Assembly (NCBI RefSeq): GCF_000218685.1
Contig: NW_006763290.1
Coordinates: forward strand, 1,696,315 to 1,760,314
Direction of reading: 5' to 3'
Source: Serpula lacrymans var. lacrymans S7.9
Taxonomy: Eukaryota; Basidiomycota; Agaricomycetes; Boletales; Serpulaceae
DNA length: 64,000 nt
A program made the translations under genes and the position numbers. The notes under the pieces were generated by a model. That model made no database searches. It was not told the origin of the DNA and worked only from the letters and a program-made list of their open reading frames with translations. Below are positions 53,396 to 64,000 of the stretch, in pieces; within the stretch, counting starts at the first letter, position 1; each line of letters begins with the position of its first letter.

Positions 53396-54345
53396 AAGTT
53401 GCAAATGTAATTTGCAAAAATATGGCATGTATTATATGGAGACTTACTCAGCAGTGGCCAAAATGACTTCACACCGTGTCATACTTGCGCATGCCAATGC
53501 TAAAGACTGGGAAATACACCAGGTTGACATCAAATCTGTGTACCTTAACACAGATCTTAATGAAGATGTGTATATGCGTCTACCCCCAGGCTATCCTAGA
53601 ACCATCCAAAATGACATGATTTGCAAGCTGCAAAAAGGAATATAAAGGTTAAAACAAGCCGGACTGAAATGGTACAACAAACTCACTTGTACATTCAAAA
53701 CATCCGGATTCATGCACTCCGCACATGACCATGCAGTTTACCACAAACAATTGACACCTGATGAGATGGCATTTGGGGTATCAGCAGATGATATGACTGC
53801 AACAGGTAACTCCATGAACACTATAGCGTTGTTCAAAAAGGGACTTAGGAGAGAATACAAAATATCAGGTCTTGGCAAAATACACTGGCTACTTGGCATA
53901 GAAATCAAACACAACCAGAAGAACAGGACAATGTTCCTATTGCAAGGATCCTACATTGACTCCATAGTCACAGATTTCCACATGAACAACGCCAAACCTT
54001 CAACCACACCGATGGAACTGGGAATTTCACTAAACACAAATCAGTGCCCAACAGAACTACACAAAAAGGATACAATGAAGGATGTACCCTATTGTGAAGC
54101 CATCAGAAAATTGATGTACCTGTCAACATTCACTTGCCCCAATATATCCTTTGCTGTCTCCACCATCTTGCAATTTGCCCATAATCCAGCTAAAATACAC
54201 TGAGAAACAGTCCAGAAAATCATCCGCTATATCAAAAGTACAAGAAGTGTGAAACTCACCTATATATCTGCAGACAAAGGCCTAGTTGAATTTGCTGACA
54301 AACTAATTTATTTAATGAAAAATCCAACAATACAAACCCTTCTGA
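53396..54345 (+). pseudogene. Copia RT fragment (fourth copia lineage or diverged copy)
   Basis: RT text: METYSAVAKMTSHRVILAHA, IHQVDIKSVYLNTDLNEDVY and MRLPPGYPRTIQND, then after a TAA, RLKQAGLKWYNKL. The catalytic YVDD is VSADD (GVSADDMTATGN). It continues YKISGLGKIHWLLGIEIKHN and MKDVPYCEAIRKLMYLSTFT. Decayed RNase H text ends near 54345. No LTRs, gag or integrase. Confidence 0.85.
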
Positions 54346-54801
54346 AGACCAGCTAGACAGGATGCTAGAAGTAATAGGAGCATCCTGGGCAGTATCTACA
54401 AAATAAACTTACAGAGCAGGGCTCCTCACATTTTACATATACTGTGATATACATAGCATACTTCCTCCCAGCTGCACTGGTTTGTATGCAGGTTCAACTT
54501 TAGCTAATTATGTAGCAGGCCTCAGGGCTTGGCACTTGCTGCATGGATACTCTTGGTTGGTTAACAGAGACGAGCTCAAGGCGATCCTGGAAGGTGCTCA
54601 CAGACTCGCGCCTGCATCGTCAAAAAGGCCGAGAAGGATGGCCATCATGTGAGACATGTTGATCGAAATAAAGGCGGAGCTTAACCTGCATGAACCACGA
54701 GACACCGCAATCTATGCGTGTCTCACTACAGCATTCTACAACATAGCCCACCTGGGTGAATTCACAGTCCCCACAATCAAGGACTGCAAGAACTGTGACT
54801 A
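54346..54801 (+). pseudogene. Tyrosine recombinase-like fragment, core-binding and early catalytic part
   Basis: Text resembling the N-terminal SAM-like core-binding domain: QLDRMLEVIGASWAVSTK, then a stop, TYRAGLLTFYIYCD, GSTLANYVAGLRAWHLLHGY and LAPASSKRPRR. After another stop it enters the catalytic domain: PRDTAIYACLTTAFYNIAHL and GEFTVPTIKD. The Arg of the R-L-G-E-F motif is His here. It ends at 54801. It complements the C-terminal copy at 28884-29810, of which it is a homologue on the other strand. Confidence 0.65.
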
Positions 54802-55714
54802 AAATCTGCAGGAAATAGTCAATTTTAGTCCGATAAAGTTGTGTTTCTCAGTCCAGGTACATATAAAGCACACAAAAAATTATAGGAGAGTGACAAGAGA
54901 AAACCTCCACTGCATAATGACCAAAAAAAAAATGTTTATATTGTGCGAGCCAGATTCAAATTTTGTCTTCAATCATTTCTCGACTGTGGGCAAATTTTTC
55001 TTCCCCTTCCGCTGTAATAGTAATACAAGTTAGTTGTGTGATGAGAAAAACAAATGTGAGACTGACATTAGATAAAAATGAATTAATTTCCCTCTTGGAG
55101 GGCTGTTTCTCGGAGGGTGAGGCCAGTATAGTCGTTACAAGATCTACAAAATCATATCAGACGGTTAGAGTGGTAAAAAAAATCAATCAATACCTTTCTT
55201 ATTCCTCTGTTTTAAGTTGGAGACGGTGACCCCACTGGTCTTGATCCACTTGATCAGCTCATCTTTTTTCAAGGTCTGTGAATTGAGCATGAGTTGGTTT
55301 TTCACTGACAGATATAACACACTTACCTGGAACTCTGCATGACACTCTTCCTCGTTGGGTGAATCAGAATCACCAGCTGTGACTTGTGAGACAGGCAGGG
55401 CAGAGGCAGCCACCAATGTGAGTACAGTGAGACCTAAGGTGGTGGAAACAGACGAGGGAGGTGCCATAAAGGCCAAAGTGGTGGATGAGATGATCAACGC
55501 AGTCCCACGAAGAGTAGAGGACAAGGATAAATCAGACCAGGCCTTACCCTTAGATAATGGCTATAGAATTATTGATCAGATAATGGATATTTTGAGAAAA
55601 CCAAGTACTTACCGCTCTGGCTGTCTTCCAGGCTGCCCACAGAAGGTCAAGAATGTTGCTCAGATAATTATCTGCAAGGAATGTCGAAGAAATAATCTTG
55701 TCCTGAAAGCATAC
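54802..55714. other. No recognised gene
   Basis: Low-complexity AT-rich sequence; frames 55183-55524 (minus) and 55355-55948 (plus) have no recognisable motif, and the plus frame runs by chance into an LTR remnant. Confidence 0.4.
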
Positions 55715-55868
55715 TGTAACAACCAAGAGTTAGTTACTCTGGCGCACACAGAACACACTATAAGGAAGATGATGAGGGAGTGGTTACCCCTAGAGCTGCA
55801 GAGAGTTTGTTGGTTAACAACAGGAGGACTCGCTGAGGAGTCTCCTGGATCTATTGGGGTATATATAA
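55715..55868 (-). repeat. Truncated family A LTR
   Basis: About 154 bp matching the 3' part of the LTR (complement of GGTTGTTACA at the left edge) and ending abruptly after GGGGTATATATA. The U3 half is missing. Confidence 0.85.
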
Positions 55869-56329
55869 CTGATGGTGGCCCCAAGAGATACCGTGGTTGT
55901 CTTCATCAAAGTCGGAGGAGTTTGGATCAGCACGCTCAATACGCTTGATAAATTTGAGCACAGGGGGGGAAGGGAGGCCGAAGGAGAAGTCAGGGAATAA
56001 CTCCATGGTGTCGAGAAGATTAATGCCGGAGGAGAATGAGCTGAAATTGCAAGAGATGATACCTAGAATATTTTAGGCCTAAATTTGAATGAAACAAATG
56101 GAGAAAAAATACCTTTCAAATTGGATATAGAGGAATTGACTTCTATAAATCCTATGTCGTACCTTTTGAACCTAATATCCGAAGCAACGGACAAAAAAGA
56201 TGGAGGAGCCAGCGACTTCCGAACAGGCACTGAAGTATAGATGTTAGTGTATTAAATTGAAATAAAAGAAAGATTGACCGGTAGTGGGTGGAGGCATTAA
56301 TGCCTGCAGATGAGAGTGATCCACTGCCA

Positions 56330-57390
56330 TCCCAATTTCTGAGTGGGCGCCCTCTGAAACAACACTGGTCACTGGTTGTTGTTTTTTTGCCATTTCTTAG
56401 ATGCTTGACCTCGCTCGACGCCTCTTTTGAGACTCTGTTGCCGTTCCTGTTCCTGACAATATAGTAGTGAGATTAGCATCTTCATTGTCACCACTAATAT
56501 CCACCTCATCAGCTAGCTTACTAGACCTTAACATCTGGCCAAGGACGTGTTCAGCCTTCCAGTGGTTCAAGCACAGAGTTAGCAGCGGCTGCTGCTGCTC
56601 CATCTCCAGGAGGATAGCCTCCCACTGAGTTGGATATGCGGATCAATAATGATTTCTTGATTGTTTCTGGGATTAGTGCTTTGGCAGAGGTAGCTGCTCA
56701 AGCTTGAATTGAGCAAGACGGGTGCTGGCTTTGATGGCAGACCATTCATTGGAAGTAATCATGGTGCCATCCGCATGTCGGATTGCACACTCCATTGCGG
56801 GTCGAGCGGGATTCTGAGCTGTTAACCCACTATCCTCATCCTCCTTGCAGTCGTCAAAATGCCATAAAACCTCAAACAGGTATTTGTCAGGGCGGGGAAG
56901 AGATTCATGGGTGAATACAACAGATTTTGCTTGCGAGGTATTGGCTGCATGTGACGCAGAGTCGCTTGGATAAATTGTGGAGATGCCGGCGCTAGAGGAG
57001 TAGATATGTTAGTCAACTGCACTGTATTGTACAGATTACTTACGCAGAGCTGTTTTGTGAATTGAGGGCTGTTTGCAATCATGAGATTTCTTGCTGAAGA
57101 TGGTGGTTTTCTTGTTGTAAGGTACCATTTTCTTCAGTCAGTCGTTGCATATTGTCCTCATATCTCCGGATTTTTCCCTCCAACTTGTGTTGCTGGCTGA
57201 TATGCACATGCTCCTTAGCAAGCAGTCCCTCAATCTGGCCAACTAATTCGTTTTGGTAGGCCTGAGTCTCGAGGAACTGATCAGCTGCAATCTGGTATTT
57301 TCGAACGGTATCACTGAAATGGCGGTTTTTTAGAAGATCTTCAAAACTAAGAGACTTGATTGTGAATGGATAGAATAAGGTTGACAAATC
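56330..57390 (-). pseudogene. Unrecognised multi-exon gene with coiled coil, lightly decayed
   Basis: Exon 1 (about 57390-57033) encodes a Gln/Leu-rich coiled coil: NELVGQIEGLLAKEHVHISQ, YEDNMQRLTEENGTLQQENH, one TGA, then LQTALNSQNSSA. An intron with GTAAGT...CTCTAG (about 57041-56990) leads to exon 2: VVFTHESLPRPDKYLFEVLW, MECAIRHADGTMITSNEW and STRLAQFKLEQLPLPKH. TAA and TGA interrupt it before YPTQWEAILLEMEQQQPLL and HWKAEHVLGQMLRSS. A third exon after an acceptor near 56460 gives a basic Gln-rich tail (QERQQSLKRGVERGQASKKW). All three stops fit CAA or CGA changed to TAA or TGA. I do not recognise the family; it may be a host gene or an element-encoded accessory. Confidence 0.4.
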
Positions 57391-58439
57391 TGAAGTTATC
57401 GGCGGGTGGGCATTATCAACATGACTGACAGACGTACTGCCAGGTGGAGGAACTTGGGGAAAATAGCATTAGTTGTACAAGGCTGCTGTAAGGACCGTTT
57501 TATTATTTTCTTATCTTCTCTATGTCTTGGTTCTTGAACACTTTTCCCATTACACCTCTGGCTCTAGGGCTAGAGGTATCATTTGCCATTTTACTTCTCA
57601 TAACCCTCACAGGCTTCCTTAACCACCGTTACCACTTTATATCACAGATCAGAGACTGGGTATCACTCCCAGCCAGCCAGCACAATGGGTAGGGACTGGT
57701 AGTAGGCATCTCGACAACCAGCTCCAAGCCCCATTAAGGCCTGGATATACTAATAAATGCTTTGATCAGGATCGTACCTCATCATGAGGATACAGTTCCT
57801 GAACACGCGTAACAAACATCTATTATTAGTACAATTCTCTCACCTGCTGATTAATCAAGTTAAAGTTATACAATAGTTGTTCTCTTTTTCCTATTGGACG
57901 ATCTATTCCTCAGACCACTTTTCATCTACTCTCCTTTTGGTCTGAGGGACAAACAGTTCACTATATAAAGCCTTACCTATTCCTGTATAGTTCCTTAGTT
58001 TTCTATTACTGAATTTACCCGCTTTACTCCTCAACTGAAACCCTTGAGCTTACCTCCCAAGTCCTCTACTCGCTATATTTACTAGTGTCTGTTGACCTCA
58101 AGCTCATTGAACCTCTTACTCCCTACAAGTGTAGTAGGAGACAGGTTTTGTTTTTGTTATAGTTTATCGTTGCCTCACAGCTGCAGGACTACTGCTAGTA
58201 GTGGAATTATGGCAGATATGAGCTCACTGTAGTAAAGACTTGATGAATTATGAGGCTCTCTAGGGTCCATTGCTCGTAGTACAGTTGTCGACGTGGCAAG
58301 CAACAATGAGCATGAGACTGAAACATGGATCTATTAGTCAGCTTTTTTTTTGGGTCAATTTTTTATCGGATGGCGCCATGCACCATCTTCAAATTAGGCC
58401 TTGTGGTTGAGTTTGTTGACTCTCTCCCACCTCACAATA
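57391..58439. other. No recognised gene
   Basis: C/T-rich sequence with a TATA-like ACTATATAAAG at about 57959 and no ORF of note. It may contain an old LTR (the stretch from about 57487 starts TGTAAGGACCG) but no second copy or target duplication supports this. Confidence 0.4.
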
Positions 58440-58799
58440 ATGCCTTGCTATTGTACCAAATGTTTCCCTTCAAAGGATAGGAGTAAAAGGACAATATCTA
58501 ACCACCTTGAGGCTGATAGGAATCTTATCAACACACCATATACTACACCTGCATTCAGGACACATTTAGAGCTGTGCATCAGATTGAACAACGAATTTCT
58601 GTCGAGATCTCTGCTGAAAGATGCACAAGTTTACAAGAAGATTGAAAACAATATACTTATATAATATTACAAACAGATACAAGTGTTTCTGACCACTGTC
58701 TTACAGACAATACTGCTCATTTTGGCAGGCAATCTGCAGATGCAGATGCTGATCAAGGTACGCTCTTTGCTCTTATTCTGTCTTGTATGCTAAATTCTC

Positions 58800-59152
58800 T
58801 AGATATAGTTGTATTCCCAGATCTGTAGAATGATGACCTTCATGAGCCTCACAGCTGTAGCACTGCTGTTAATGATGAGAGTGACTATGCTGATAGCAAC
58901 CAGGATAATGATCTGAGTGCTGAAGATCAGGATATGTTGACATTCCCAGACCTGGAGAATGATAGTCCGGATAATTTTCCCAGCCATGATGCTGCTGCAG
59001 ATGATAGGAGTGATGATACTGATAGCAACCAGGACAATGATCTGAGTGCTGAAGAGCAGGATATGTTGATATTCCCAGACTTGGAGGGCTGCAGTCTGGA
59101 TGATTCACCCAGCTTTAGTGCTGTAATGATAATGCTAATAGCAACCAGGACA
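58800..59152 (+). repeat. Coding tandem repeat, about 2.7 units of 129-132 bp
   Basis: Units near 58800, 58932 and 59061 encode an acidic 43-residue repeat with cores like MLTFPDLENDSPD, SNQDNDLSAEEQD and MLIFPDLEGCSLD. They lie in the N-terminal part of the CACTA transposase and resemble acidic low-complexity linkers. Confidence 0.75.
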
Positions 59153-59306
59153 AAAAGACTGATATTCTGGATGGGGTTGATCAAGTTGTGCATACTTCTG
59201 CTCAAGGTTATGGCATTGTTGCCAATTATCCTCCTCTTCAAATAGACCTACAAACAAAACTATTGGGTGGATACAAGTGTCCTGTTGTCCCCCTATTGTC
59301 TGTTTC

Positions 59307-59626
59307 TTTTAAGAACAAAGCTTGAAGGAAGTGTCTAGCCACTTGCTGAGAGCAATCAGGGACTGGAACTAGAGTCCAATGTGAGTAACTATATTATTAG
59401 AGAGTATGACAGGTATACAGTACCTAGAGTCCAATGTGAGTAACTAGAGAATAGGAAGCATTGGACTCTGCAGTACTGTCCGAAGTTTTGTAAACAAAGG
59501 TAAACAAAGCAGCCACAAAGGCGAAATAATAGAGAACACAATCAATAGTGAATGATAGAAGAATAGATAGAGAAAGGAATGAAAATATATAGGTAGCACA
59601 AAGGTGCAGAATCACCAAAACTAACA
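59307..59626 (-). repeat. Solo LTR Y (copia), target duplication GTTTC
   Basis: 320 bp, the same length as and nearly identical to LTR Y at 44271-44590. GTTTC occurs at 59302-59306 and 59627-59631. It interrupts the CACTA transposase; removing LTR plus one GTTTC gives a continuous coding frame (LLSVSGPSNL). Confidence 0.92.
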
Positions 59627-61089
59627 GTTTCTGGGCCAAGCAATCTGACAGAGTCAGATATTCACAGCCTTAAACACTACATTGCATGGGAAAAGTCAAA
59701 TGGCACTGTCAAGGCATATGAGCTGCATGCACAAGTATTACAACAAGCTACTCAGGTTAGATATATTGTCACTGTATGCTGTTTGCAAGTTGGCTGGATC
59801 TCTGGCCAAGATTGAGCCTGTAAAGATTGATATGTGCCCAAAGAGTTGTATTGCATATACAGGTGACTTTAAGGACTTGGAAGCTTGTCCTCACACCATA
59901 AAGGGTCAAATCACATGTGGGGAGAGGCACTATGTTGCTGGATCTAAAAATAAGCCCAGAGCACAAATGCTATATGTATCTTTCATTCCAATTATCCAAG
60001 CAATGTTTGTAAATAAGCAAATGTCCCAACTCCTGTGATACAGGGATAGATGTTTACAAGAAACATTGAAGTTACTTGCAGTTGGCTCACAAAGTTCTGG
60101 GACTCAGGCTCAGGCAAGATATTCTGATTTTCCCAGTGGGAGTGTTCATGAACACCATTATAAGGACATGGGATTATTTCAGAATGAGCGTAACACTGCT
60201 TTTGCATTATCCACAGATGGGGCCCAGCTTACAATGAAGAAGCAGTCTGATACTTGGATATTGATTCTGATATTGCTCAACATACCTCCAGAAATAAGGT
60301 ACCATTCCAACAATATCATATTAACCATGGCCATTCCAGGACCCCACAGTCCAGGAAATATTGAGTCATTTATATATCCCTTTTTCCAGGATGCAGCACA
60401 GTGTAGTCAAGATATATGGATGTGGGATGCTATAGATTCCTTCCAAAAAAGCACTTTTTGCAAATTTGGCTAATATTATCTATGAGAAAGAAGTCTTGAA
60501 GGCCCTCCTCTCCTACTACCCTGAGTTGCAGACTCAACCAGGATCTAAGAAAACAACCATATTATTTTCTAAGGTGCCAATCAGAAAATGTGAATATAAA
60601 CCTGGCCAAAGTTTTTATATTCATATAGGGGCTATCCTGTCCTGGAAACAAATTCCTTTTAATCCAAATATGCCAATCACAAAATGGGGGAAAATGCATG
60701 TGAGCAAGAAAAATGTTCTGAACACCCAGATGAGTGAGCTACAGGGACACCCTCCTTCAAGGTCACATCGTTACTTTGAAGGAAATGATGCAAGTGTGGT
60801 CCCTATTTTTGGTGAAGCACTTGCATTCTATGAGATTGAAGGACTTGAAGGCAATACACAACAATTTGTTGTATATCATCCCCTTCTGGATGTTCAGTGC
60901 ACTCTTAATGTGTGGAGAGGAAAATGGGCCAAAGATATCAAAGTTCTTCCAATTTCTTCTATAGTCGACATTGTTGGGATCTGGTGTTACAATAGCAGGG
61001 TATATGTACTTCAGAAATATCCAGGGCTTGAGTGGCTAACTGAAGAAGAGCTTGAGAAACAGAATGAAGGCACACAAAATGAAGAGTAG

Positions 61090-61293
61090 TAGGTAAATCA
61101 TTTTGTACAAATATTGTAATATAAATGTTAGTTTTCCTCAATTTATGCCAATACCTTTGCTGAGTGTAAGTTCAACATAATAGCATTGAGACTTAGTGAA
61201 TTTAGATGAGGAGTTGACTTCACACCATAGTTTGACTATAGTATAACTAATATTAGACTATACACAACTATATGTAACTATGTACAAGTCTAA
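61090..61293. other. Spacer between CACTA and Harbinger elements
   Basis: AT-rich with many short ACTATA/TATAGT repeats; no gene seen. Ends at a possible TAA target site (61291-61293). Confidence 0.5.
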
Positions 61294-61309
61294 GAGCCAG
61301 TTTGGACAG
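61294..61309 (+). repeat. Candidate left terminal inverted repeat of the Harbinger element
   Basis: GAGCCAGTTTGGACAG preceded by TAA resembles the GGGCCTGTTTGG-type ends and TWA target sites of PIF/Harbinger elements. The right end would lie beyond the window, so the inverted copy could not be checked. Confidence 0.4.
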
Positions 61310-61432
61310 AAAGACGCCCAGGGTTTTTGATTAGCCAAAGACGCTGGTCTCAAGATCTTTGCTGACAAATTAAATTGGAGCTTCAATGGTTCTACTCCCA
61401 TCGTGATTCCAAATATAGTAAGTAGTGCAATC

Positions 61433-62866
61433 ATGGATCCCGAACTTGAAGATGAAGATCAGCCTCAGCTTCAGCCTGAGCAGCGGCCTGAGAGTATAAA
61501 ATGCCTCTCTGCTGTGCTTAAGGCCATTATTGAAAACAACAAAAGGATGAATCATATGTCTAACCTAGCTATTAGCACCGCAACTGCAGCATCAATTTAT
61601 CACGCCGAATCAATGTATAACAAGCAACCCTACCACACGTCTAGCCTTACTGGTGAAGCATGGGTCCAGGAATTAATCAATGGACACCCCGACCGTATCC
61701 GTAGTGAGCTGGGGGTTAGCCTCCAAGTATTTGAGAAGCTTACTGAGACATTGAGAGACGCCATTATCCAAGGCTCAAAATATATCAGCTTAAACAAAAA
61801 GCTCGCCATCTTCCTCTATGCCAGTGTTACTGGCCTTTCCACTCGACATTTGGGTGAACGGTTCCAAAGGTCAAACAATATAATTTCAAAGTAAGTACAT
61901 ATTTTCCTTGTTCTGTAGTTTACTAATAAAATTATAGGTATTTTAAACAAATGCTCATTGCATTCTCATCGCGGCCAATCTACACTACATTCATTTGACT
62001 ACCCCATGTGACTAACCCTGTCCCTCCTGAGATCAAAGACAATCAGAAGTTATACCCGTATTTCAAGGATGCACTTGGTGCAATCAACGGCACACACATT
62101 GCATGTACACCAGCAAGTGAGGACCGGTATCTTTCTGTCAACCGCAAAGGAGGGGTCTCGCAAAACTGCCTTGCATGTTGCTTGTTTGACTTACGCTTCT
62201 TCTACATGCTGGCAGGTTAGGAGGGGTCAACAGGGGATGCACTTCTGTTTGATGAAGCACGTCGACAGGATCTTTGCATCCCTTCGGGGAAGTATTATTT
62301 AGCTGATGCTGGGTTTGGTTTGTGCAAGGAGCTGCTGGTCCCTTATTGTGGAGAGCAATATCACCTTGCTGAGTGGGGCCGTGTTCAAACAAGGTATGAT
62401 AGTCGTTTTGTAATTATAATATAATATTTATCTTATATCTAGGCCTGTGAATGAGAGAGAACTATTCAACTTACGCCATGCACAAGCTCAAAACGTTGTT
62501 GAGAGAATTTTTGGCGTCCTCAAGCGATGTTTCAAGCTTCTCTCATCATCCCCTGAATACAGCATGGAGATCCAAGCCTGCATTCCTCCAGCTCTTTCCA
62601 TGATCCACAACTTCATTCGGATCTACGATCCTGACGAGCTTCAAGGCCTCATTCCAAACGACCTCGAGTACGAACCAAATAATGGTAGCTATGGCACCCT
62701 AGCCACTGGTTCTATCAGCAATAGGGATAAACTACTGGAAAATCAGCTCTGTGCAAGAATTGCGAGGGATATATGGGTTGATTATATCCGTGAGTTGCAA
62801 GAAAGGGGTGATCTGTATGTTTTGCAGTTGAATACTTTGGCCGAGAACCATCTTACCGCAGACTAA
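61433..62866 (+). pseudogene. PIF/Harbinger transposase (DDE_Tnp_4 type), two nonsense codons
   Basis: Starts at ATG 61433 (MDPELEDEDQPQLQPEQ). Exon 1 contains a helix-turn-helix-like region (RSELGVSLQVFEKLTETLRD, KLAIFLYASVTGLSTRHLGE). Introns 61891-61937 and 62394-62442 have GT...AG ends and keep the frame. The DDE core shows GAINGTHIAC, where the first catalytic Asp (normally G-x-D-G-T-H-I) is Asn, then YYLADAGFGL with the second Asp and QNVVERIFGVLKRCF with the Glu. A TGA at about 61998 replaces Arg, and a TAG at about 62218 replaces Trp in the AGWEGS-type motif. Both are single C-to-T or G-to-A changes, as is the Asp-to-Asn change. The C-terminus is complete. It lies convergent to its Myb/SANT-like partner, the usual two-gene layout. 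Confidence 0.88.
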
Positions 62867-62967
62867 GCTGTTTTTTATGTTGTGAAATGAATAAATACAA
62901 GCATTGTTTGGTTTCATTCATGGCATACTAACGTACATCAAGCTAAAGTTACATTTTACATAGCTAA

Positions 62968-64000
62968 TTATTCAAGACATGTCTCAACCCAAGTCTTACG
63001 GAGATCACCATCATCCTGCAAGTCAAGGAAGTCGTCAATGAGGTTGGGATTCAAACGGAACATGTCCATCAATGTTACCACCTGTTTCTTACTCAGGTAG
63101 GTCTCCTTTTGCAAGAAACGGTTAGCAATGCTCCTTAATGGGAGGGGAGGGAGCTGCATGATGGCTGTAGATGATGCAGATGGTACAAGGGAAGCAGTAT
63201 TTTGCGAGGCAGGTTGAGATCTGGCACTGAGGTTGTCGACCGATGCGGCAAGGCGGCCATTGATAACATTGGCTGAGCTCATGTTATCATTAAATCTCAA
63301 CATCTCCTCTCTCATCCCATTGAAGATCGAGAGGCCTGACAAACGGGCACTCTTTGAAGAGCGGGACAGAGTGATTGATGGGGTCCCTGTTGTACCATCA
63401 ACAGCAAATGACTTGCGCTTGGTAGGCGACATAGATGGTGACACGGATGGGCATGCAACTGAAGACGGTACAGATTGTATGGATGGGGGCACAGCTGAAG
63501 AAGTTGTAGCAATAAAATTGACCACAGCGCTGGTCTTAGACGAAGATGTTTGGTCACAGGCTAAGGTATGATTGCTAGTACCTTCATGCATCTCAATATT
63601 GTCGTCTACATCATCATCAGGCCCATCTAATTCATCCCCTCCCCCTTCTCCCCCTTCTTCCCCTTCTGTGACGTCCATATTACCAGTAACCTCCTCTTCA
63701 GCATGGAATGCATGTGTACCTTTGCCTTTACTAGGCATAATATCCTGCATGCCCCCGTAGAAGGCCCACCCATTTTCCGCATAGTGTCAATAGTTCTTTT
63801 TAGGGTTTTTCTAGTCCTCGGTAAGTTTACGTTATCTGGTTGCATAGTTGGGCACTTACTTCAATCAAGGCATCCCAGACAGCCTTGTTGGTCTCGTCAA
63901 TGTGGTTCTTGTTTTGAGGAGCAAACCCAACACCAGATAGAGTTGTCAGGGTCCACACACGATTGAATTCGGTCTTGAGCTGTCTATACGCTGAGCAAGT
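62968..64000 (-). CDS. Myb/SANT-like Harbinger partner protein (5' end outside window)
   Basis: The minus strand from 64000 encodes LKTEFNRVWTLTTLSGVGF and NKAVWDALIE, then a donor GTAAGTGCC at 63859. After an intron of about 70-80 nt the frame resumes as HYAENGWAFYGGMQDIMPSK and GKGTHAF, then a long acidic and Ser/Thr-rich linker with PTKRKSFAVDGT and a C-terminal helical tail (TYLSKKQVVTLMDMFRLNPN) ending at 62968. The acceptor of the intron is not clean (a TGA follows the only nearby AG), so this copy may also be damaged. It is homologous to the gene at 24311-25958. The family supplies DNA binding and nuclear import for the Harbinger transposase. Confidence 0.7.

Larger units (their letters stand above)
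58440..61089 (+). pseudogene. CACTA (Tnp2-type) transposase gene, internally deleted and split by a solo LTR
   Basis: ATG at 58440 gives MPCYCTKCFPSKDRSKRTIS, the Cys-rich N-terminus usual in agaric Tnp2 proteins, followed by acidic tandem repeats (58800-59152). The frame approaching the LTR at 59307 resumes after it as SGPSNLTESDIHSLKHYIAW. The Tnp2 core follows at about 59815-60425: CPKSCIAYTGDFKDLEACPH, KPRAQMLYVSFIPIIQAMF, TAFALSTDGAQLTMKKQSDT (conserved Asp), NIPPEIRYHSNNIILTMAIP and GPHSPGNIESFIYPFF. Most of the catalytic middle is then missing and the ORF 60466-61089 is the C-terminal domain (LDVQCTLNVWRGKWAKDIKV). Several frameshifts and stops are present. Terminal CACTA repeats were not located. 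Confidence 0.75.

Noticed and set aside
57487..58128. Possible solo LTR starting TGTAAGGACCG
   Set aside because: No second copy in the window and the 5-bp flanks do not match.

Overview
The window looks like a repeat-rich block of a filamentous fungal genome, most likely a basidiomycete of the Agaricomycetes. The evidence is the short (about 45-60 nt) GT-AG introns in decayed genes, the mixture of element families (chromodomain Ty3/gypsy, Ty1/copia, Plavaka, Tnp2-type CACTA, PIF/Harbinger, tyrosine-recombinase remnants), and gene families known to be expanded in mushrooms (TET/JBP-like dioxygenases, RecQ-like helicases, DUF6589-like proteins). I found no intact ordinary host gene. No species can be named from the sequence.

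Layout. 1-5.7 kb: a decayed multi-exon gene with a TET/JBP-like dioxygenase end, preceded by an unrecognised decayed gene. 5.7-15.4 kb: a minus-strand copia element split by a full-length gypsy chromovirus (7276-13342, TSD TTGTC). 15.9-21.0 kb: a truncated minus-strand copy of the same gypsy family. 21-28 kb: solo LTRs, a Myb/SANT-like Harbinger companion gene broken by a solo LTR, and a copia integrase fragment. 28-30 kb: a second TET/JBP-type N-terminal fragment, a tyrosine recombinase pseudogene and a gag fragment. 30.3-45.7 kb: one RecQ-like helicase pseudogene cut into three pieces by two LTR elements: an apparently intact young gypsy element (30419-37280, TSD GGCAC) and a composite copia element (38616-44928, TSD AAAAA). 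46-58 kb: DUF6589-like and Plavaka fragments, solo LTRs, a deleted gypsy copy, a copia RT fragment, another tyrosine recombinase fragment and an unrecognised coiled-coil gene. 58.4-64 kb: a decayed CACTA transposase split by a solo LTR, then a Harbinger transposase and its convergent Myb/SANT-like partner running off the window.

The most unusual object is the composite at 38616-44928. Its outer LTRs (228 bp) each carry a 73-nt tRNA-like sequence with Pol III A and B boxes and a downstream TTTT. Inside are a copia gag-pol, then a different 320-bp LTR, a second copy of the same half-tRNA primer-binding site, 110 bp, a second polypurine tract, and the outer LTR again. This is the structure expected if a one-LTR copia circle recombined into the primer-binding site of a miniature (TRIM-like) element. 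LTRs carrying a Pol III RNA gene recall the plant Cassandra elements, which carry 5S rRNA; here the RNA would be tRNA-like.

Other themes. Both gypsy families have a canonical -1 frameshift heptamer exactly where gag must join pol. Nearly all nonsense codons in the decayed genes can be explained by C-to-T changes, and aligned gypsy copies show CpG turned into TpG or CpA. Together with many solo LTRs carrying clean 5-bp target duplications, this suggests a methylated, decaying heterochromatic region that still receives fresh insertions.
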